From: Acidobacteriota bacterium
GTDB taxonomy: Bacteria; Acidobacteriota; Terriglobia; Bryobacterales; Bryobacteraceae
Assembly (NCBI GenBank): GCA_947470805.1
Contig: CANIVU010000058.1
Coordinates: 1-50,272 of the forward strand
DNA length: 50,272 bases
Direction of reading: 5' to 3'
In this document: positions 1-7,701 of the stretch, one piece after another
Layout of the letters: the number at the start of each line of letters is the position of its first letter
How positions within the stretch are numbered: position 1 is the stretch's first letter
Position numbers and translations under genes: made by a program
Notes under the pieces: model-generated
The model's database searches: none
The model's input: the letters and a program-made list of their open reading frames with translations, nothing else
What the model was told of the DNA's origin: nothing

Positions 1-248
1 GCTTAAACGTCCATTTGTTGACGCGATGCCGATAAGTCACGCATCATGATTCAGACCAGCGTCGCTTCGCTCCGATGGCTATCGCCATCAGCCCGGAATG
101 ACTATCGGCATCAAATCGGAATCGTTATCGGCTTCGTCGGAATAGGCACTTTTCCACAGGGGCTTGTATGTTACTAAGTGGACTGGGGTACCGGGGGGAG
201 CGACTGAGGCGTTTGTGAGGTTTTGTTTTCCGCGGAACGGAGGCGCGA
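1..248. other. Window-edge region without a recognisable gene
   Basis: I see no supportable coding region here. The stretch has weak dyad structure: a 10-base inverted repeat (GATGCCGATA at 25-34 and TATCGGCATC at 103-112) encloses a small hairpin (GATGGC at 74-79, GCCATC at 84-89). It lies downstream of the parE remnant and could be the end of a transcript or a degraded intergenic repeat. No U-tract follows, so I do not call it a terminator. Confidence 0.3.
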
Positions 249-554
249 TTACTCGTTTGGAAGCCCGAGGATGCTCTTCAACTCGCGGGCCGCGTGAAGG
301 ACGCGGACAATTTGGAGCGGCTGGGAGTCAACCCGGTAAACGATCAAGTAGGAATAGACCAGCCAGAACCGGTGCGGACCGCCGGCCAACTCCTCGCGGC
401 GGTGACCGATGCCGGGCGCTGCAGCCAGTTTGTCCATCGCGAATTCCAGGGCATCGAGGACGCGGTCGGCAGCCTCGATGCTGTCGGTCGCGATGTAGTC
501 TCAGATGCCGTTGAGGTCCCGTGCGGCACTGGGGGTGAGAACGTAGCGCTTCAT
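249..554 (-). pseudogene. parE: ParE/RelE-type toxin, interrupted by an in-frame TGA at codon 18
   Basis: Reading from ATG at 554 gives MKRYVLTPSAARDLNGI, then TGA (503-501), then DYIATDSIEAADRVLDALE and continues in the same frame to position 249 (about 101 codons, normal ParE length). ParE/RelE proteins usually carry a Trp exactly here (the 'I-W-D-Y-I-A' motif), so the simplest reading is TGG mutated to TGA. The C-terminal half is well preserved (PGIGHRREEL, then a segment with FWLVYSYLIVYR and a conserved core ending KSILGLPNE), so the lesion looks recent. The start overlaps the ParD stop as ATGA, the normal arrangement for translational coupling. A truncated 62-residue product from an internal ATG is possible but would lack the N-terminal helix hairpin. 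Readthrough or a sequencing error are alternatives. Confidence 0.85.
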
Positions 555-817
555 CCCCTGGTGCGTTTTCGCTCGGCGCTCCGCTTGCGGATTGCGGAGA
601 ACGTCTCTTCGGCGTCTACGAACTCGCCTCGATCGGCTTCGGCAACTCCGATAGCGATCTCTTTGCGTAGTTCGGCGAGGCGCAGTTGCCGCAGTTCTTC
701 CTTTTCTTTGAGGAGCCGCAGACCTTCCCGGATGATCTCACTTTGGGTCTGGTAGTGGCCGGTTTTGAGGAGATCGGCTACGAACTGGTCAAAGACGGGG
801 CCGAGATTCACGTTCAT
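551..817 (-). CDS. parD: ParD-like antitoxin (type II toxin-antitoxin)
   Basis: This 88-residue protein has the layout of the ParD/CC2985 antitoxin family: an N-terminal ribbon-helix-helix DNA-binding segment (MNVNLGPVFDQFVADLLKTG, then YQTQSEIIREGLRLLKEKEE) and a charged, probably disordered tail that would wrap the toxin. It should bind its own operator and neutralise ParE. The stop codon overlaps the toxin start by four bases (ATGA at 554-551). The antitoxin is intact while the toxin carries a nonsense codon, so today it may act only as an orphan autorepressor or as an anti-toxin against related ParE proteins. The start at 817 coincides with the predicted transcription start, and there is no Shine-Dalgarno sequence. 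Confidence 0.88.
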   Translation of the reverse strand: MNVNLGPVFDQFVADLLKTGHYQTQSEIIREGLRLLKEKEELRQLRLAELRKEIAIGVAEADRGEFVDAEETFSAIRKRSAERKRTRG

Positions 818-823
818 ATGGGT

Positions 824-861
824 ACAGTAGTTGGTCTGTCAATGGTTGTCAACTGTTGACA
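824..861 (-). promoter_or_regulatory. parD promoter with palindromic operator
   Basis: On the minus strand a perfect -35 box TTGACA (plus positions 852-847) is followed after 17 bases by a -10-like TACTGT (829-824). The -35 lies inside a perfect 7-base palindrome, TGTCAAC-T-GTTGACA (847-861), a good size and place for a ribbon-helix-helix autorepressor site. The expected transcription start falls on or next to the A of the parD ATG, implying a leaderless mRNA. The -10 matches consensus at only three of six positions, so the promoter is a prediction. Confidence 0.6.
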
Positions 862-950
862 GTGTTCTCTTTCGAACTTCATTTCAGAAGCGTGTGACGC
901 AGTGTTTCGTTTGACTTCGGGCCGGTTGGACTGATCTGTCTCGGGGGCAG

Positions 951-1938
951 TCACCGGAGTAGCCGGTGGTGATTTTGATTGACGGAGGTCAAGAATGCCG
1001 GGTAGTCCTTCGTCTCATGGATTCGGCATTCGATCATGGCACCGCGGATGACTTCGCCCGCTTTGGGGGACGGGACTTGTGTTCGCGGATTTGTCATCCA
1101 TGCGCGGTGCGCGCAGTAGGGCGGTGCCTGAAAGTCGAGTAGTGATTCAAAGGCCGCGAGCGCAGCGGGGTATCTATCCTTCATTTTTTTTGCAGATTGT
1201 CTCGGTGTAATACTGTGCGATGCCTTCGACAATGTGAATGTCGGCCGAGGCGAACGCATTGACGTCCCAGCGATTGGCGTCGATATCGCGGCCACGATGG
1301 CTGTAGGCGTGGGCCAGTTCGTGGAGGAGCACAACAGTTGTGAGGGCTTCCGGGTCGATGTTGAGTGTTCGTGAAATGAGGCCGATGGCCATCCAGTAGA
1401 TCTGGATCGCAGGGACGCGGAAGAAGTAGGCCCCGAGTATGTCCTGATGGATTGCGGCTAGTTGTTTCTGCAATTCGATCCTTTGCAGTTGCTGGAGATG
1501 GGCCCTGACAATGCGCTCCGCGGCGGCCAGTTGTGTTGTGTCCGGTTCGGGGCTGTGCCGGGCGAGAAAAGCGAGGCCGTCCGCAGTGGTGTTGAGGAGG
1601 GGGAGGTTGAGCATCAGGCGCAGCGTCGTGGTGTCGAGGGGCTGAATGATCGCGGCCAAAGGGCGCGGCAGACCGGGGACGATCTTCATCGGGATCGACT
1701 CTGAATCGTCTCCGACGGTCAGCCGAAACGCCATCTCCGTGCGCAGGTAGTCGCGGAGGATGTTGTTCCATTGGCGAATTGTCCGGCTGACGCGCTCTTC
1801 GAGTTTGGGGTCGAAGTCCGCGAGCAGCGCTTCCAGCTTTCTTTCTTCTTCGGACTGTTTGCGGTTTCCGGGAAGGCTATGTGCCGCGTAGTGGTGGTTG
1901 TGATCCCCAAAGGGAGCAGGCTGTTTTTCAGACGGCAT
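951..1938 (-). pseudogene. HExxH metallopeptidase-like protein, frame broken at an A8 run
   Basis: From ATG 1938 the frame encodes about 250 residues with a zinc-peptidase motif HELAHAYSHRG (about residues 206-216) and a downstream IVEGIAQYY segment whose Glu (about 238) could be the third zinc ligand, as in gluzincins. The frame ends abruptly after TETICKKNEG. Dropping one A from the run of eight A (plus T8 at 1184-1191) continues as CKKMKDRYPAALAAFESLL and on to 951 for about 80 more residues, composed like normal protein. I therefore treat 951-1938 as one gene of about 328 residues that is frameshifted, or corrected by polymerase slippage on A8. It begins 6 bases after the YgjP-like gene and belongs to the hsdR operon. 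I do not recognise the family beyond the zinc motif. The 254-residue truncated form may also be the real product. Confidence 0.6.
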
Positions 1939-1944
1939 TGATGT

Positions 1945-2664
1945 TTAGTATTCCCAGGATTCGTGGCGGACGGGGAGGCGGTTGAGGGTTTGGCGGTGGT
2001 AGCGCCACTTGGGTAGATAGTGGTCCATTAGCGCGATGAAGCGGGCGTTGTGGGTGGGCTCGATGAGGTGGGCGAGTTCGTGGACGATCAGGTATTCGAG
2101 GCACTCGGGGGGCTTTTTTGCCAGGTCTGTGTTCAGGCGGATTCTTGCGGCGGTGTGGGTGCAACTGCCCCACTTGGTTTTCATCCTCTGGATGAAAACC
2201 TGGTTCACCTTTACGCCGAGGATTGGTTCCCACTTCTGCAATAGGGCCGGGATCGCTTCGCGGAGCTGGCGGCGGTACCAGTCGTCCAGGATTTCCTGGC
2301 GGCGCGGTTCGGGGGTGTTGGGTCGCACCCTCAGGATTAGCTTGTTGTGGGATCGGTCGACTGCGGGCGGGGCGTTGTGTTCGATCACCTTCAACAGGTA
2401 GCGCTTGCCCCAGAGGTAGTGGCTTTCGCGTTCGATGTACTCGCGCGGGGTCTCTCGCTCCTGGGCTTGCATCTTGCGCTGCTGCTGTTTGATCCAGGTC
2501 AGTTTTGATATTGCATAGACGCGGATGGTGTCCAAGTCCATTCGCAATGGCGCGGCGATTTTGACTATGCCGTTGGGTGGGTAGACGCTGAGGTGCACGT
2601 TCTTGATGTCCTTGCGGGTGACGTCTACCGTGATGGCGCCGAGCTGGATGGTGGTGGCGGCCAT
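1945..2664 (-). CDS. YgjP-like (DUF45/WLM-related) metallopeptidase
   Basis: The 239-residue protein matches the YgjP/COG1451 family of predicted zinc-dependent hydrolases. It has a beta-rich N-terminal half, the family hallmark KTKWGSC (about 162-168), then LIVHELAHLIEPTHNARF with the HExxH zinc site at 195-199 and a third His near 205, and a C-terminal HRQTLNRLP. The start codon overlaps the hsdR stop (TAATG), so it is translationally coupled to the restriction subunit. Genes of this family often sit beside hsdR in type I R-M loci; their role there is not established, and proteolysis of HsdR is only a hypothesis. The molecule has no signal peptide and should be cytoplasmic. Confidence 0.9.
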   Translation of the reverse strand: MAATTIQLGAITVDVTRKDIKNVHLSVYPPNGIVKIAAPLRMDLDTIRVYAISKLTWIKQQQRKMQAQERETPREYIERESHYLWGKRYLLKVIEHNAPPAVDRSHNKLILRVRPNTPEPRRQEILDDWYRRQLREAIPALLQKWEPILGVKVNQVFIQRMKTKWGSCTHTAARIRLNTDLAKKPPECLEYLIVHELAHLIEPTHNARFIALMDHYLPKWRYHRQTLNRLPVRHESWEY

Positions 2665-5600
2665 TAGTACTCTTTTTGCTGCTGGATGATGAGGAAGACT
2701 CGCTCGACTTCGGCTTTGTCGTTTAGTTCCTGGTAGAGCGCTTGTTTGATTTTGTTCTCTCGCGCCTGGACGCCTCGCCAGGCGTCGGGGCGCACTTTGA
2801 GGATTGCTTCGTGGAGGCGGATGGCCTGTTCTTCGTCGTTGCCCAGATTGCTATAGAGGGCGCGGAGGCCTGGCGTGTTCAGCCGCTCCGGGGTGTCTTC
2901 GGCTTTGCCGGCGTTGACGCGGCGGATGAGCTTTTCGATCTCCTTCAGGTAGGCCTCGTAATCCAACGCTTTCGACTTGCGGGCGGCGATGACTTCGTTC
3001 AGGAGCGCCGACATCTTTTCGTAGAAGGCCGGGTCACTGAGATGCTCCTTGACGATCTTGCTGCGGACGTTGTTCTCGATGGTCTCGGCGATGGCGTCCT
3101 TGTTTCCTTTGACCCCGTTGAGCTTGGAGGCGATCCCGTCGGCGATGCCGGTCTTTACGATGAGATCGAGGAGGCCGATGTTGTCGAAGTCCGATATCGT
3201 GCGGGGGACGGCGGCATCAATGTACGTATCGATCAGGTGGCGCATGTCGGCTTCGTAGGCCTTCAAGTCCAGCACTTCGTCGGCGGCGGTGCGGATGGTG
3301 TCGCGGACCTTGATGTAGTGTTCGAGCTGCCGCTTGATGCGGGCGATGTCGGCTGGGGTATAGCCGGCCTTTTCAAGCTCGTCGGCGATGTTGGCATAGG
3401 CGCGGACGAGGGTGGCGGTGGCCTTGTAGAACGCGGAGCGCTGGGGCTCGCGTTCGGCCAGATCGGAGGCGATTTCGGTGTTGCCGCAGAAGTAGCGGAT
3501 GTGTTCGGTTTCGCCTTTGGGGGGCTCGACTGGCTCGCAGAGGAGGGCGGTGGCTTCGAGGGCATCATCGAGTTGCTGGCGCCCCTTCTCCATGCGGTCC
3601 TGCATGATGACTTCCGGATTGGCGCCGGGGGCGGAGGCGTCGAGTTCCGAGGTATAGACGGCGATGGCTTTTTCGACGTGTTTGAAGAGGTCCTTGTAGT
3701 CGACGATGTATCCGAAGGTCTTGTCGTCGCCATCGAGGCGGTTGGTGCGGCAGATGGCCTGGAAGAGGCCGTGGTCCTGCATGGACTTATCGATATAGAG
3801 GTAGGTACATGACGGGGCGTCGAAGCCGGTGAGGAGTTTATCGACCACGACGAGGAGGCGCATGTTGGCCGGTTCCTTGAGGAAGAGGCGTTTGGCTTCT
3901 TCTTCGTAGGATTCGGTTTTGGTTTTGCCGGGCTGGGCGGCGACGGATTGGAGGAGGTCGGTGTAGGTGTTGTAGATGAACTGCTTGTCGGTTTCGGTGT
4001 TGGCGCCGGTCTCTTCCTTGGTGATGTGGCTGGTGTCCGGGTTGTAGGACGTGATGACGGCGCAGCGGCCCTTGAACGGGGTTTTCTTCAGCAGTTCGAA
4101 GTATTTGCAGGCTTCGTAGATGCTGGAGGTGACGAGGATGGCGTTGCCGCGACCGCTGGAGAGGCGGGCCTTGGTGGAGAAGTCGAACGTGATGTCGGTG
4201 ACGACGCGATCCATGCGGGAACGGGAGGAGAGGACGACCTGCATGGTGCCCCACTTCTTTTTCAGTTCGTCGCGTTGCCAGGCGTTGAGGCCGCGGGTTT
4301 TGGCGTCGAACCATTCGTCGATCTTGTCGGTGGAGCTGAGTTTTTGATCGATGTCGCGGGCCTCGTAGACGAGGTCGAGGACGACTTTGTCTTCGACGGC
4401 TTCGCTGAACTTGTAGGTGTGGATGTAGCCGCCGAAGACTTCGAGGCTGGTGGCTTTGTCCTTCTTGAGGAGTGGGGTGCCGGTGAAGCCGATGAAGACG
4501 GCGTTGGGCATGATGGCGGTCATGACCGTGTGGAGCTTGCCGCTTTGGGTGCGGTGACATTCGTCAACGAAGACGAAGCATTCGCCGACGGCGGTGCTGG
4601 GTTTGGATTCGAGTTCCCGGAGGAAAGCGTCGAAATCGTCGACGTTGCGCTGGCCGAATTTGTGGATGAGGGAGCAGAGGAGGCGGGGGGAGGGCTGGCT
4701 GAGCTGGGTGATGAGGTCGCGGCCGCTTGAGGTGCGGCTGATTTGTTCGCCGGCGTCGGCGAAGACGCGGGCGATCTGGGTGTCGAGTTCGTCACGGTCG
4801 GTAATGATGACGACGCGGGCGCGGGGGTTGTTTTCGAGAATCCACTTGGCGAGGAGGACCATGACGATACTCTTGCCGCTGCCCTGGGTGTGCCAGATGA
4901 TGCCGCCTTTGCGTTGGCGGACTTGTTCCTGGGCGGCCTTGATGCCGAAGTACTGGTGGACGCGGGGGACCTTTTTCCTGCCGGCGTCGAAGAGGATGAA
5001 ATCGTGGATGAGTTCGAGGAGGCGGGCTTTGTCGCAGATTTTGAGGAGGTATTTGTCGAGTTTGCACCGGGTGTTGTCGGCTTCGTCCTCCTTCCATTGG
5101 AGGAAGAACTTTTCTTCCGTTTTGATGGTGCCGTATTGGAGGCCGGCGGAGTCGTTGCCGGCGAGGACGAGTTGGACGGTGGAGAAGAACCAGGAGTGGA
5201 ATTGGTCTTGCTGGTTGGAGAGATTCTGGCGGATGCCGTCGCCGAGGGAGACGCGGCTGTTTTTCAGTTCGAGGACGGCGATGGCGATGCCGTTCAGGTA
5301 GAGAACGATATCGGGGCGGCGTTCGTGGTTGCCCTGGAGGGTGACTTCTTCGGCGATGGCGAAGTGGTTTCGTTCGGGGTGGGCCCAGTTGATGAGGTGG
5401 ACGGTTTCGGTGGTTTGGCGGGCTTCGAGTTTGACCTTCGCGCCGTAGCGGAGGAGGTTGTAGACGGCGTGGTTGTTGCCGTAGAGGTTGCGGGCGTGGT
5501 TGTTGGCTTCTTTTTGCAGTATGTCGATGGCGCGAGCAATCTGGGCGGCGGAGTAGCGGTCTTTGAGGTGGTCGGCGAGGAGGTTTTCTTCGATGTTGGA

Positions 5601-5711
5601 GTTGGCGGCGCGGTCGCGCCAGTCGCCCACGTATTCGTAGCCGAGTTCGTTTTTGAAGAGGTTGATTACGCGCTCTTGGGTGGCGCGTTCGGATTTGCCG
5701 ATGTCGCTCAT
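2664..5711 (-). CDS. hsdR: Type I restriction enzyme R subunit (HsdR)
   Basis: The 1015-residue motor and nuclease subunit of a type I restriction enzyme. From ATG 5711 the order is: a PD-(D/E)xK nuclease site (Asp near 134 in RRPDIVLYLN, then ELK at 148-150), Walker A TQGSGKS (275-281), DECH Walker B (383-386), motif III GFTGTP (408-413), later superfamily-2 helicase motifs (VVDKLLTGFDAPS, ICRTNRLDG), and a helical C-terminus for binding HsdM/HsdS. I chose ATG 5711 because typical HsdR proteins start close to SDIGKSERATQERV. An open frame runs on for 81 codons to 5954 but encodes a decayed regulator fragment. The gene should assemble with HsdM and HsdS encoded about 4 kb upstream on the same strand; toxin-antitoxin genes separate them. 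All catalytic motifs look intact. Confidence 0.96.
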   Translation of the reverse strand: MSDIGKSERATQERVINLFKNELGYEYVGDWRDRAANSNIEENLLADHLKDRYSAAQIARAIDILQKEANNHARNLYGNNHAVYNLLRYGAKVKLEARQTTETVHLINWAHPERNHFAIAEEVTLQGNHERRPDIVLYLNGIAIAVLELKNSRVSLGDGIRQNLSNQQDQFHSWFFSTVQLVLAGNDSAGLQYGTIKTEEKFFLQWKEDEADNTRCKLDKYLLKICDKARLLELIHDFILFDAGRKKVPRVHQYFGIKAAQEQVRQRKGGIIWHTQGSGKSIVMVLLAKWILENNPRARVVIITDRDELDTQIARVFADAGEQISRTSSGRDLITQLSQPSPRLLCSLIHKFGQRNVDDFDAFLRELESKPSTAVGECFVFVDECHRTQSGKLHTVMTAIMPNAVFIGFTGTPLLKKDKATSLEVFGGYIHTYKFSEAVEDKVVLDLVYEARDIDQKLSSTDKIDEWFDAKTRGLNAWQRDELKKKWGTMQVVLSSRSRMDRVVTDITFDFSTKARLSSGRGNAILVTSSIYEACKYFELLKKTPFKGRCAVITSYNPDTSHITKEETGANTETDKQFIYNTYTDLLQSVAAQPGKTKTESYEEEAKRLFLKEPANMRLLVVVDKLLTGFDAPSCTYLYIDKSMQDHGLFQAICRTNRLDGDDKTFGYIVDYKDLFKHVEKAIAVYTSELDASAPGANPEVIMQDRMEKGRQQLDDALEATALLCEPVEPPKGETEHIRYFCGNTEIASDLAEREPQRSAFYKATATLVRAYANIADELEKAGYTPADIARIKRQLEHYIKVRDTIRTAADEVLDLKAYEADMRHLIDTYIDAAVPRTISDFDNIGLLDLIVKTGIADGIASKLNGVKGNKDAIAETIENNVRSKIVKEHLSDPAFYEKMSALLNEVIAARKSKALDYEAYLKEIEKLIRRVNAGKAEDTPERLNTPGLRALYSNLGNDEEQAIRLHEAILKVRPDAWRGVQARENKIKQALYQELNDKAEVERVFLIIQQQKEY

Positions 5712-5783
5712 GGTGTGGTTGGTTCGTCCTGCGGCGGGCGGGTAACCTGATGTTGCTCGGCTGTTATTTGATGATACTAAGGT

Positions 5784-5954
5784 CTGGTTTGTGAAAACGG
5801 TTTGAGACGAAACGAATCTGTACCCATCGTAATCGGCCCCTTCGAGGCGAGAGAAGGCAGACTTGGCCGTGCCGACGCGTGCCGCGAGTTCTAGTCCAGC
5901 CTTCGTGCGAAGAACTTCAGTCAATGGCTCGTCTGCTTCGGCGGAGGCCGGCAA
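5784..5954 (-). pseudogene. Remnant of an XRE-family HTH antitoxin, in frame with hsdR
   Basis: The 57 codons from 5954 read RTKAGLELAARVGTAKSAFS followed by RLEGADYDGY. This is clearly a copy of the helix-turn-helix in the intact XRE protein at 7322-7645 (NTKAGLTQQELAACVGTTKS, then TISRLEDADYDGH), with a three-codon deletion (TQQ) inside the HTH and loss of everything after DGY. The nucleotide match is strong over about 95 bases (5821-5915 versus roughly 7418-7520). The deletion removes the turn region, so it should not bind DNA. It follows vapC by 15 bases and stays open into hsdR without a stop, so an N-terminally extended HsdR cannot be excluded but is not expected. Confidence 0.75.
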
Positions 5955-5969
5955 TTGCGATGCGCCCGA

Positions 5970-6401
5970 CTACGGCCGAATCGCAACTATGCCAGGAAAA
6001 CGCTTGAAGTCATCCACGTTAAACGTAAGAACATGAGTCACCTTGTTCACATTCATGGCTGCGACGAGCCGGGCGTCGTGGCTCTTTTTACCTGAGACGC
6101 CATTCGAGGCGACGAGCGTTTTCCATTCCCCATAAACCGCGTCGGTGTCATCGGCGAGCCGCAGGGCCGAACTCTCGATCCGCGAAAGGATACGGCTGGC
6201 CTGGGCCGGAAGAAGGCCAAGACCGTTGACTTCGACCGGCCTTGTGCAGACCGCCCAGAACTCGATCAGGTTCTGGGCGGTGACACACAGCACGTCGCCG
6301 CGCTGGACAATCTCCGCTATGGCTTCGCTCGTTTGGCGATGTTGAGGGTGGCTTCGGTGAATCCTGCGCAGAAGAATATTGGTATCAACTAAGATCTGCA
6401 C
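5970..6401 (-). CDS. vapC: VapC-type PIN-domain toxin
   Basis: This 143-residue PIN ribonuclease has the expected acidic residues: Asp in QILVDTNILLRR near the N-terminus, Glu in LIEFWAV, Asp in SHDARLVAAM and Asp in LTFNVDDFKRFPG. VapC toxins cleave tRNA or rRNA when freed from antitoxin. I place the start at GTG 6401 rather than the upstream ATG 6440: GTG lies 4 bases after the antitoxin stop and puts the first catalytic Asp at position 5, as in most VapC proteins. It forms an operon with the antitoxin at 6406-6669. Confidence 0.88.
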   Translation of the reverse strand: MQILVDTNILLRRIHRSHPQHRQTSEAIAEIVQRGDVLCVTAQNLIEFWAVCTRPVEVNGLGLLPAQASRILSRIESSALRLADDTDAVYGEWKTLVASNGVSGKKSHDARLVAAMNVNKVTHVLTFNVDDFKRFPGIVAIRP

Positions 6402-6405
6402 ACAG

Positions 6406-6669
6406 CTACCATTCGTCTTCGCGCGTGTAGATGCTCTCACGGCTCATCGCTTCATCAGAAAGGGGCGGTACCCCGGCAGGAATCAAATCCGCCGCTTCAT
6501 CAAGGAGCCGGTTCACTTCCTCTACTGATAGCCGTGGCCGCTCCATGCCGGGCTGACTGGAGCCCGTCAGGTATTCCTGAACATACGCACCGACGGAAAT
6601 TCCAAGTGCATTTGCTCGAGCAAGAAACCGCTCTTCAATCTCCGGAGGAAGCTCAACAGTGATGGTCAT
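6406..6669 (-). CDS. VapB-like antitoxin paired with the PIN toxin
   Basis: The 87-residue protein begins MTITVELPPEIEERFLARAN and continues ALGISVGAYVQEYL, a ribbon-helix-helix-like N-terminus typical of small antitoxins. The C-terminal half is acidic and likely unstructured (NRLLDEAADLIPAGVPPLSD, then IYTREDEW), the part that would occupy the toxin active site. It sits immediately upstream of vapC with a 4-base gap. The start at 6669 lies about 30 bases beyond the HEPN remnant stop at 6703. The exact antitoxin family is not certain. Confidence 0.82.
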   Translation of the reverse strand: MTITVELPPEIEERFLARANALGISVGAYVQEYLTGSSQPGMERPRLSVEEVNRLLDEAADLIPAGVPPLSDEAMSRESIYTREDEW

Positions 6670-6702
6670 AAGGCCTCAACTTCAATGATATCAATGCTGA
6701 TT

Positions 6703-6884
6703 CTACGCAGGTTCCTGGTTCCAGGTGAAAAGGGCCTTTCGCGCCTTTTCGGCGCATGCTGCGAATGGAAGAGGGCTTCTGAAGGCAATTCGGCGGCGCT
6801 GAGGGCGGAGCAGGCACCCAAATCGCCGCGGGCTCGATCGAGCCATTCCCGCGTCTCCTTGACGAGCGCTTCATGCGGACTCAT
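6703..6884 (-). pseudogene. HEPN-domain protein, frameshifted and truncated
   Basis: From ATG 6884 the frame reads MSPHEALVKETREWLDRARG, then DLGACSALSAAELPSEALFH SQHA in one continuous run, the usual first helices of a HEPN protein. The expected continuation ('Q-A-A-E-K-A-L-K-A-F') appears only after a one-base shift near 6740: EKARKALFTWNQEPA, then TAG at 6705-6703. One base seems lost from a GCC codon. The restored protein would be about 61 residues, roughly half the normal HEPN length, so the RxxxxH ribonuclease site region is missing. The start overlaps the MNT gene by 14 bases, the normal arrangement of the HEPN-MNT toxin-antitoxin family. I call it a dead toxin. Confidence 0.72.
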
Positions 6885-7206
6885 AGAGAAGCCTCCCCTC
6901 GCGAAGGACGGTTGCCGGGAGGGAAGACCGTACATAGGCGGCGCGCGTTTCAAAGTCTGTTTGCCGCAACGGGATTACAGCTTTTGGCATGCCAAGGCCA
7001 GAGAGGCGCGAATAGGCTTCGCTGGTGCGCATCCTATTGTCCGGCGTGTCGTCGGGCACCACGACGAGGAAATCGAGATCGCGGTCCGGACCCGCTTCGC
7101 CGCGCGCTTCGGATCCAAAAAGGTAGATTCGCACGGGGCGGTAGAAGTCTACCAGCCGCCGCGTCATTTCTTCGATCACTTCCTGCCGGGTGAGTTGCGT
7201 CTGCAT
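6871..7206 (-). CDS. MNT-type nucleotidyltransferase (minimal NTase, antitoxin of a HEPN/MNT pair)
   Basis: The 111-residue protein carries the nucleotidyltransferase fold signature: IYLFGSEARGEAGPDRDLDF (about residues 28-47) with GS, the RGE-type loop and the D-x-D metal-binding pair. In HEPN/MNT modules this enzyme AMPylates or otherwise neutralises the HEPN RNase. The C-terminal part (FETRAAYVRSSLPATVLREG, RLLYESA) is typical. The start codon of the HEPN remnant lies inside its last codons. With its toxin partner inactivated the gene may be a bystander, yet it shows no damage itself. Confidence 0.9.
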   Translation of the reverse strand: MQTQLTRQEVIEEMTRRLVDFYRPVRIYLFGSEARGEAGPDRDLDFLVVVPDDTPDNRMRTSEAYSRLSGLGMPKAVIPLRQTDFETRAAYVRSSLPATVLREGRLLYESA

Positions 7207-7321
7207 GGGGGGGGCGATGGCCGTACTCGGAGGTTATCGCAATTTCCGGGTTTCCGAGGGGGGGCGCGGGATTCGTTTCCCGGCGGCGACTCGGTGCGCC
7301 GGAGCGAAGGCCCCCGACAGG

Positions 7322-7645
7322 TCAGGCAACCCGTGGTTTTCTGGCGGAGACGAAGCAAATCTGGACTCGCTTGTCGAGAGCTTCCGCGATGCGATTCAGC
7401 ATGGAGAGTATGTGCCCGTCGTAGTCGGCGTCTTCGAGGCGGGAGATGGTGGACTTGGTGGTGCCGACGCATGCGGCGAGTTCCTGCTGCGTTAGTCCGG
7501 CTTTCGTGTTGAGATCGTAGATCTTCCGCGCCATTTCGGCGTTGATCACAGCTTCCTCATATGCCTGTTCCCGCGCGGAGTCGCCGGCGATGTATCGCGT
7601 GTAGAGATATGCGGAGGCCTTTGCACTGTGTGATTTCTTCCCCAT
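7322..7645 (-). CDS. XRE-family HTH regulator, HigA-type antitoxin
   Basis: The 107-residue protein (start ATG 7645, MGKKSHSAKASAYL) has a helical N-terminal half and a C-terminal XRE helix-turn-helix: TKAGLTQQELAACVGTTKST, then ISRLEDADYDGHILSMLNRI. The order matches HigA/RelB-type antitoxins with a C-terminal Cro/C1 domain. No RelE/HigB toxin is adjacent; the gene just upstream on the same strand is an MNT nucleotidyltransferase ending 57 bases before. A TTG at 7705 would extend the protein by 20 residues and overlap the MNT stop, but the extension has no conserved look. A decayed copy of this gene lies at 5784-5954. Confidence 0.82.
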   Translation of the reverse strand: MGKKSHSAKASAYLYTRYIAGDSAREQAYEEAVINAEMARKIYDLNTKAGLTQQELAACVGTTKSTISRLEDADYDGHILSMLNRIAEALDKRVQICFVSARKPRVA

Positions 7646-7701
7646 GTTTGCGTCCGTTATCGCTCCGGTTTCGAGGTGTGCTGCTTTTGGCGAGGCATTT
7701 T

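Noticed and set aside
2742-5750. Long plus-strand open frames antisense to hsdR
   Set aside because: High G+C third positions give Gly/Val/Glu-rich antisense frames; they show no domain, and hsdR is certain on the other strand.
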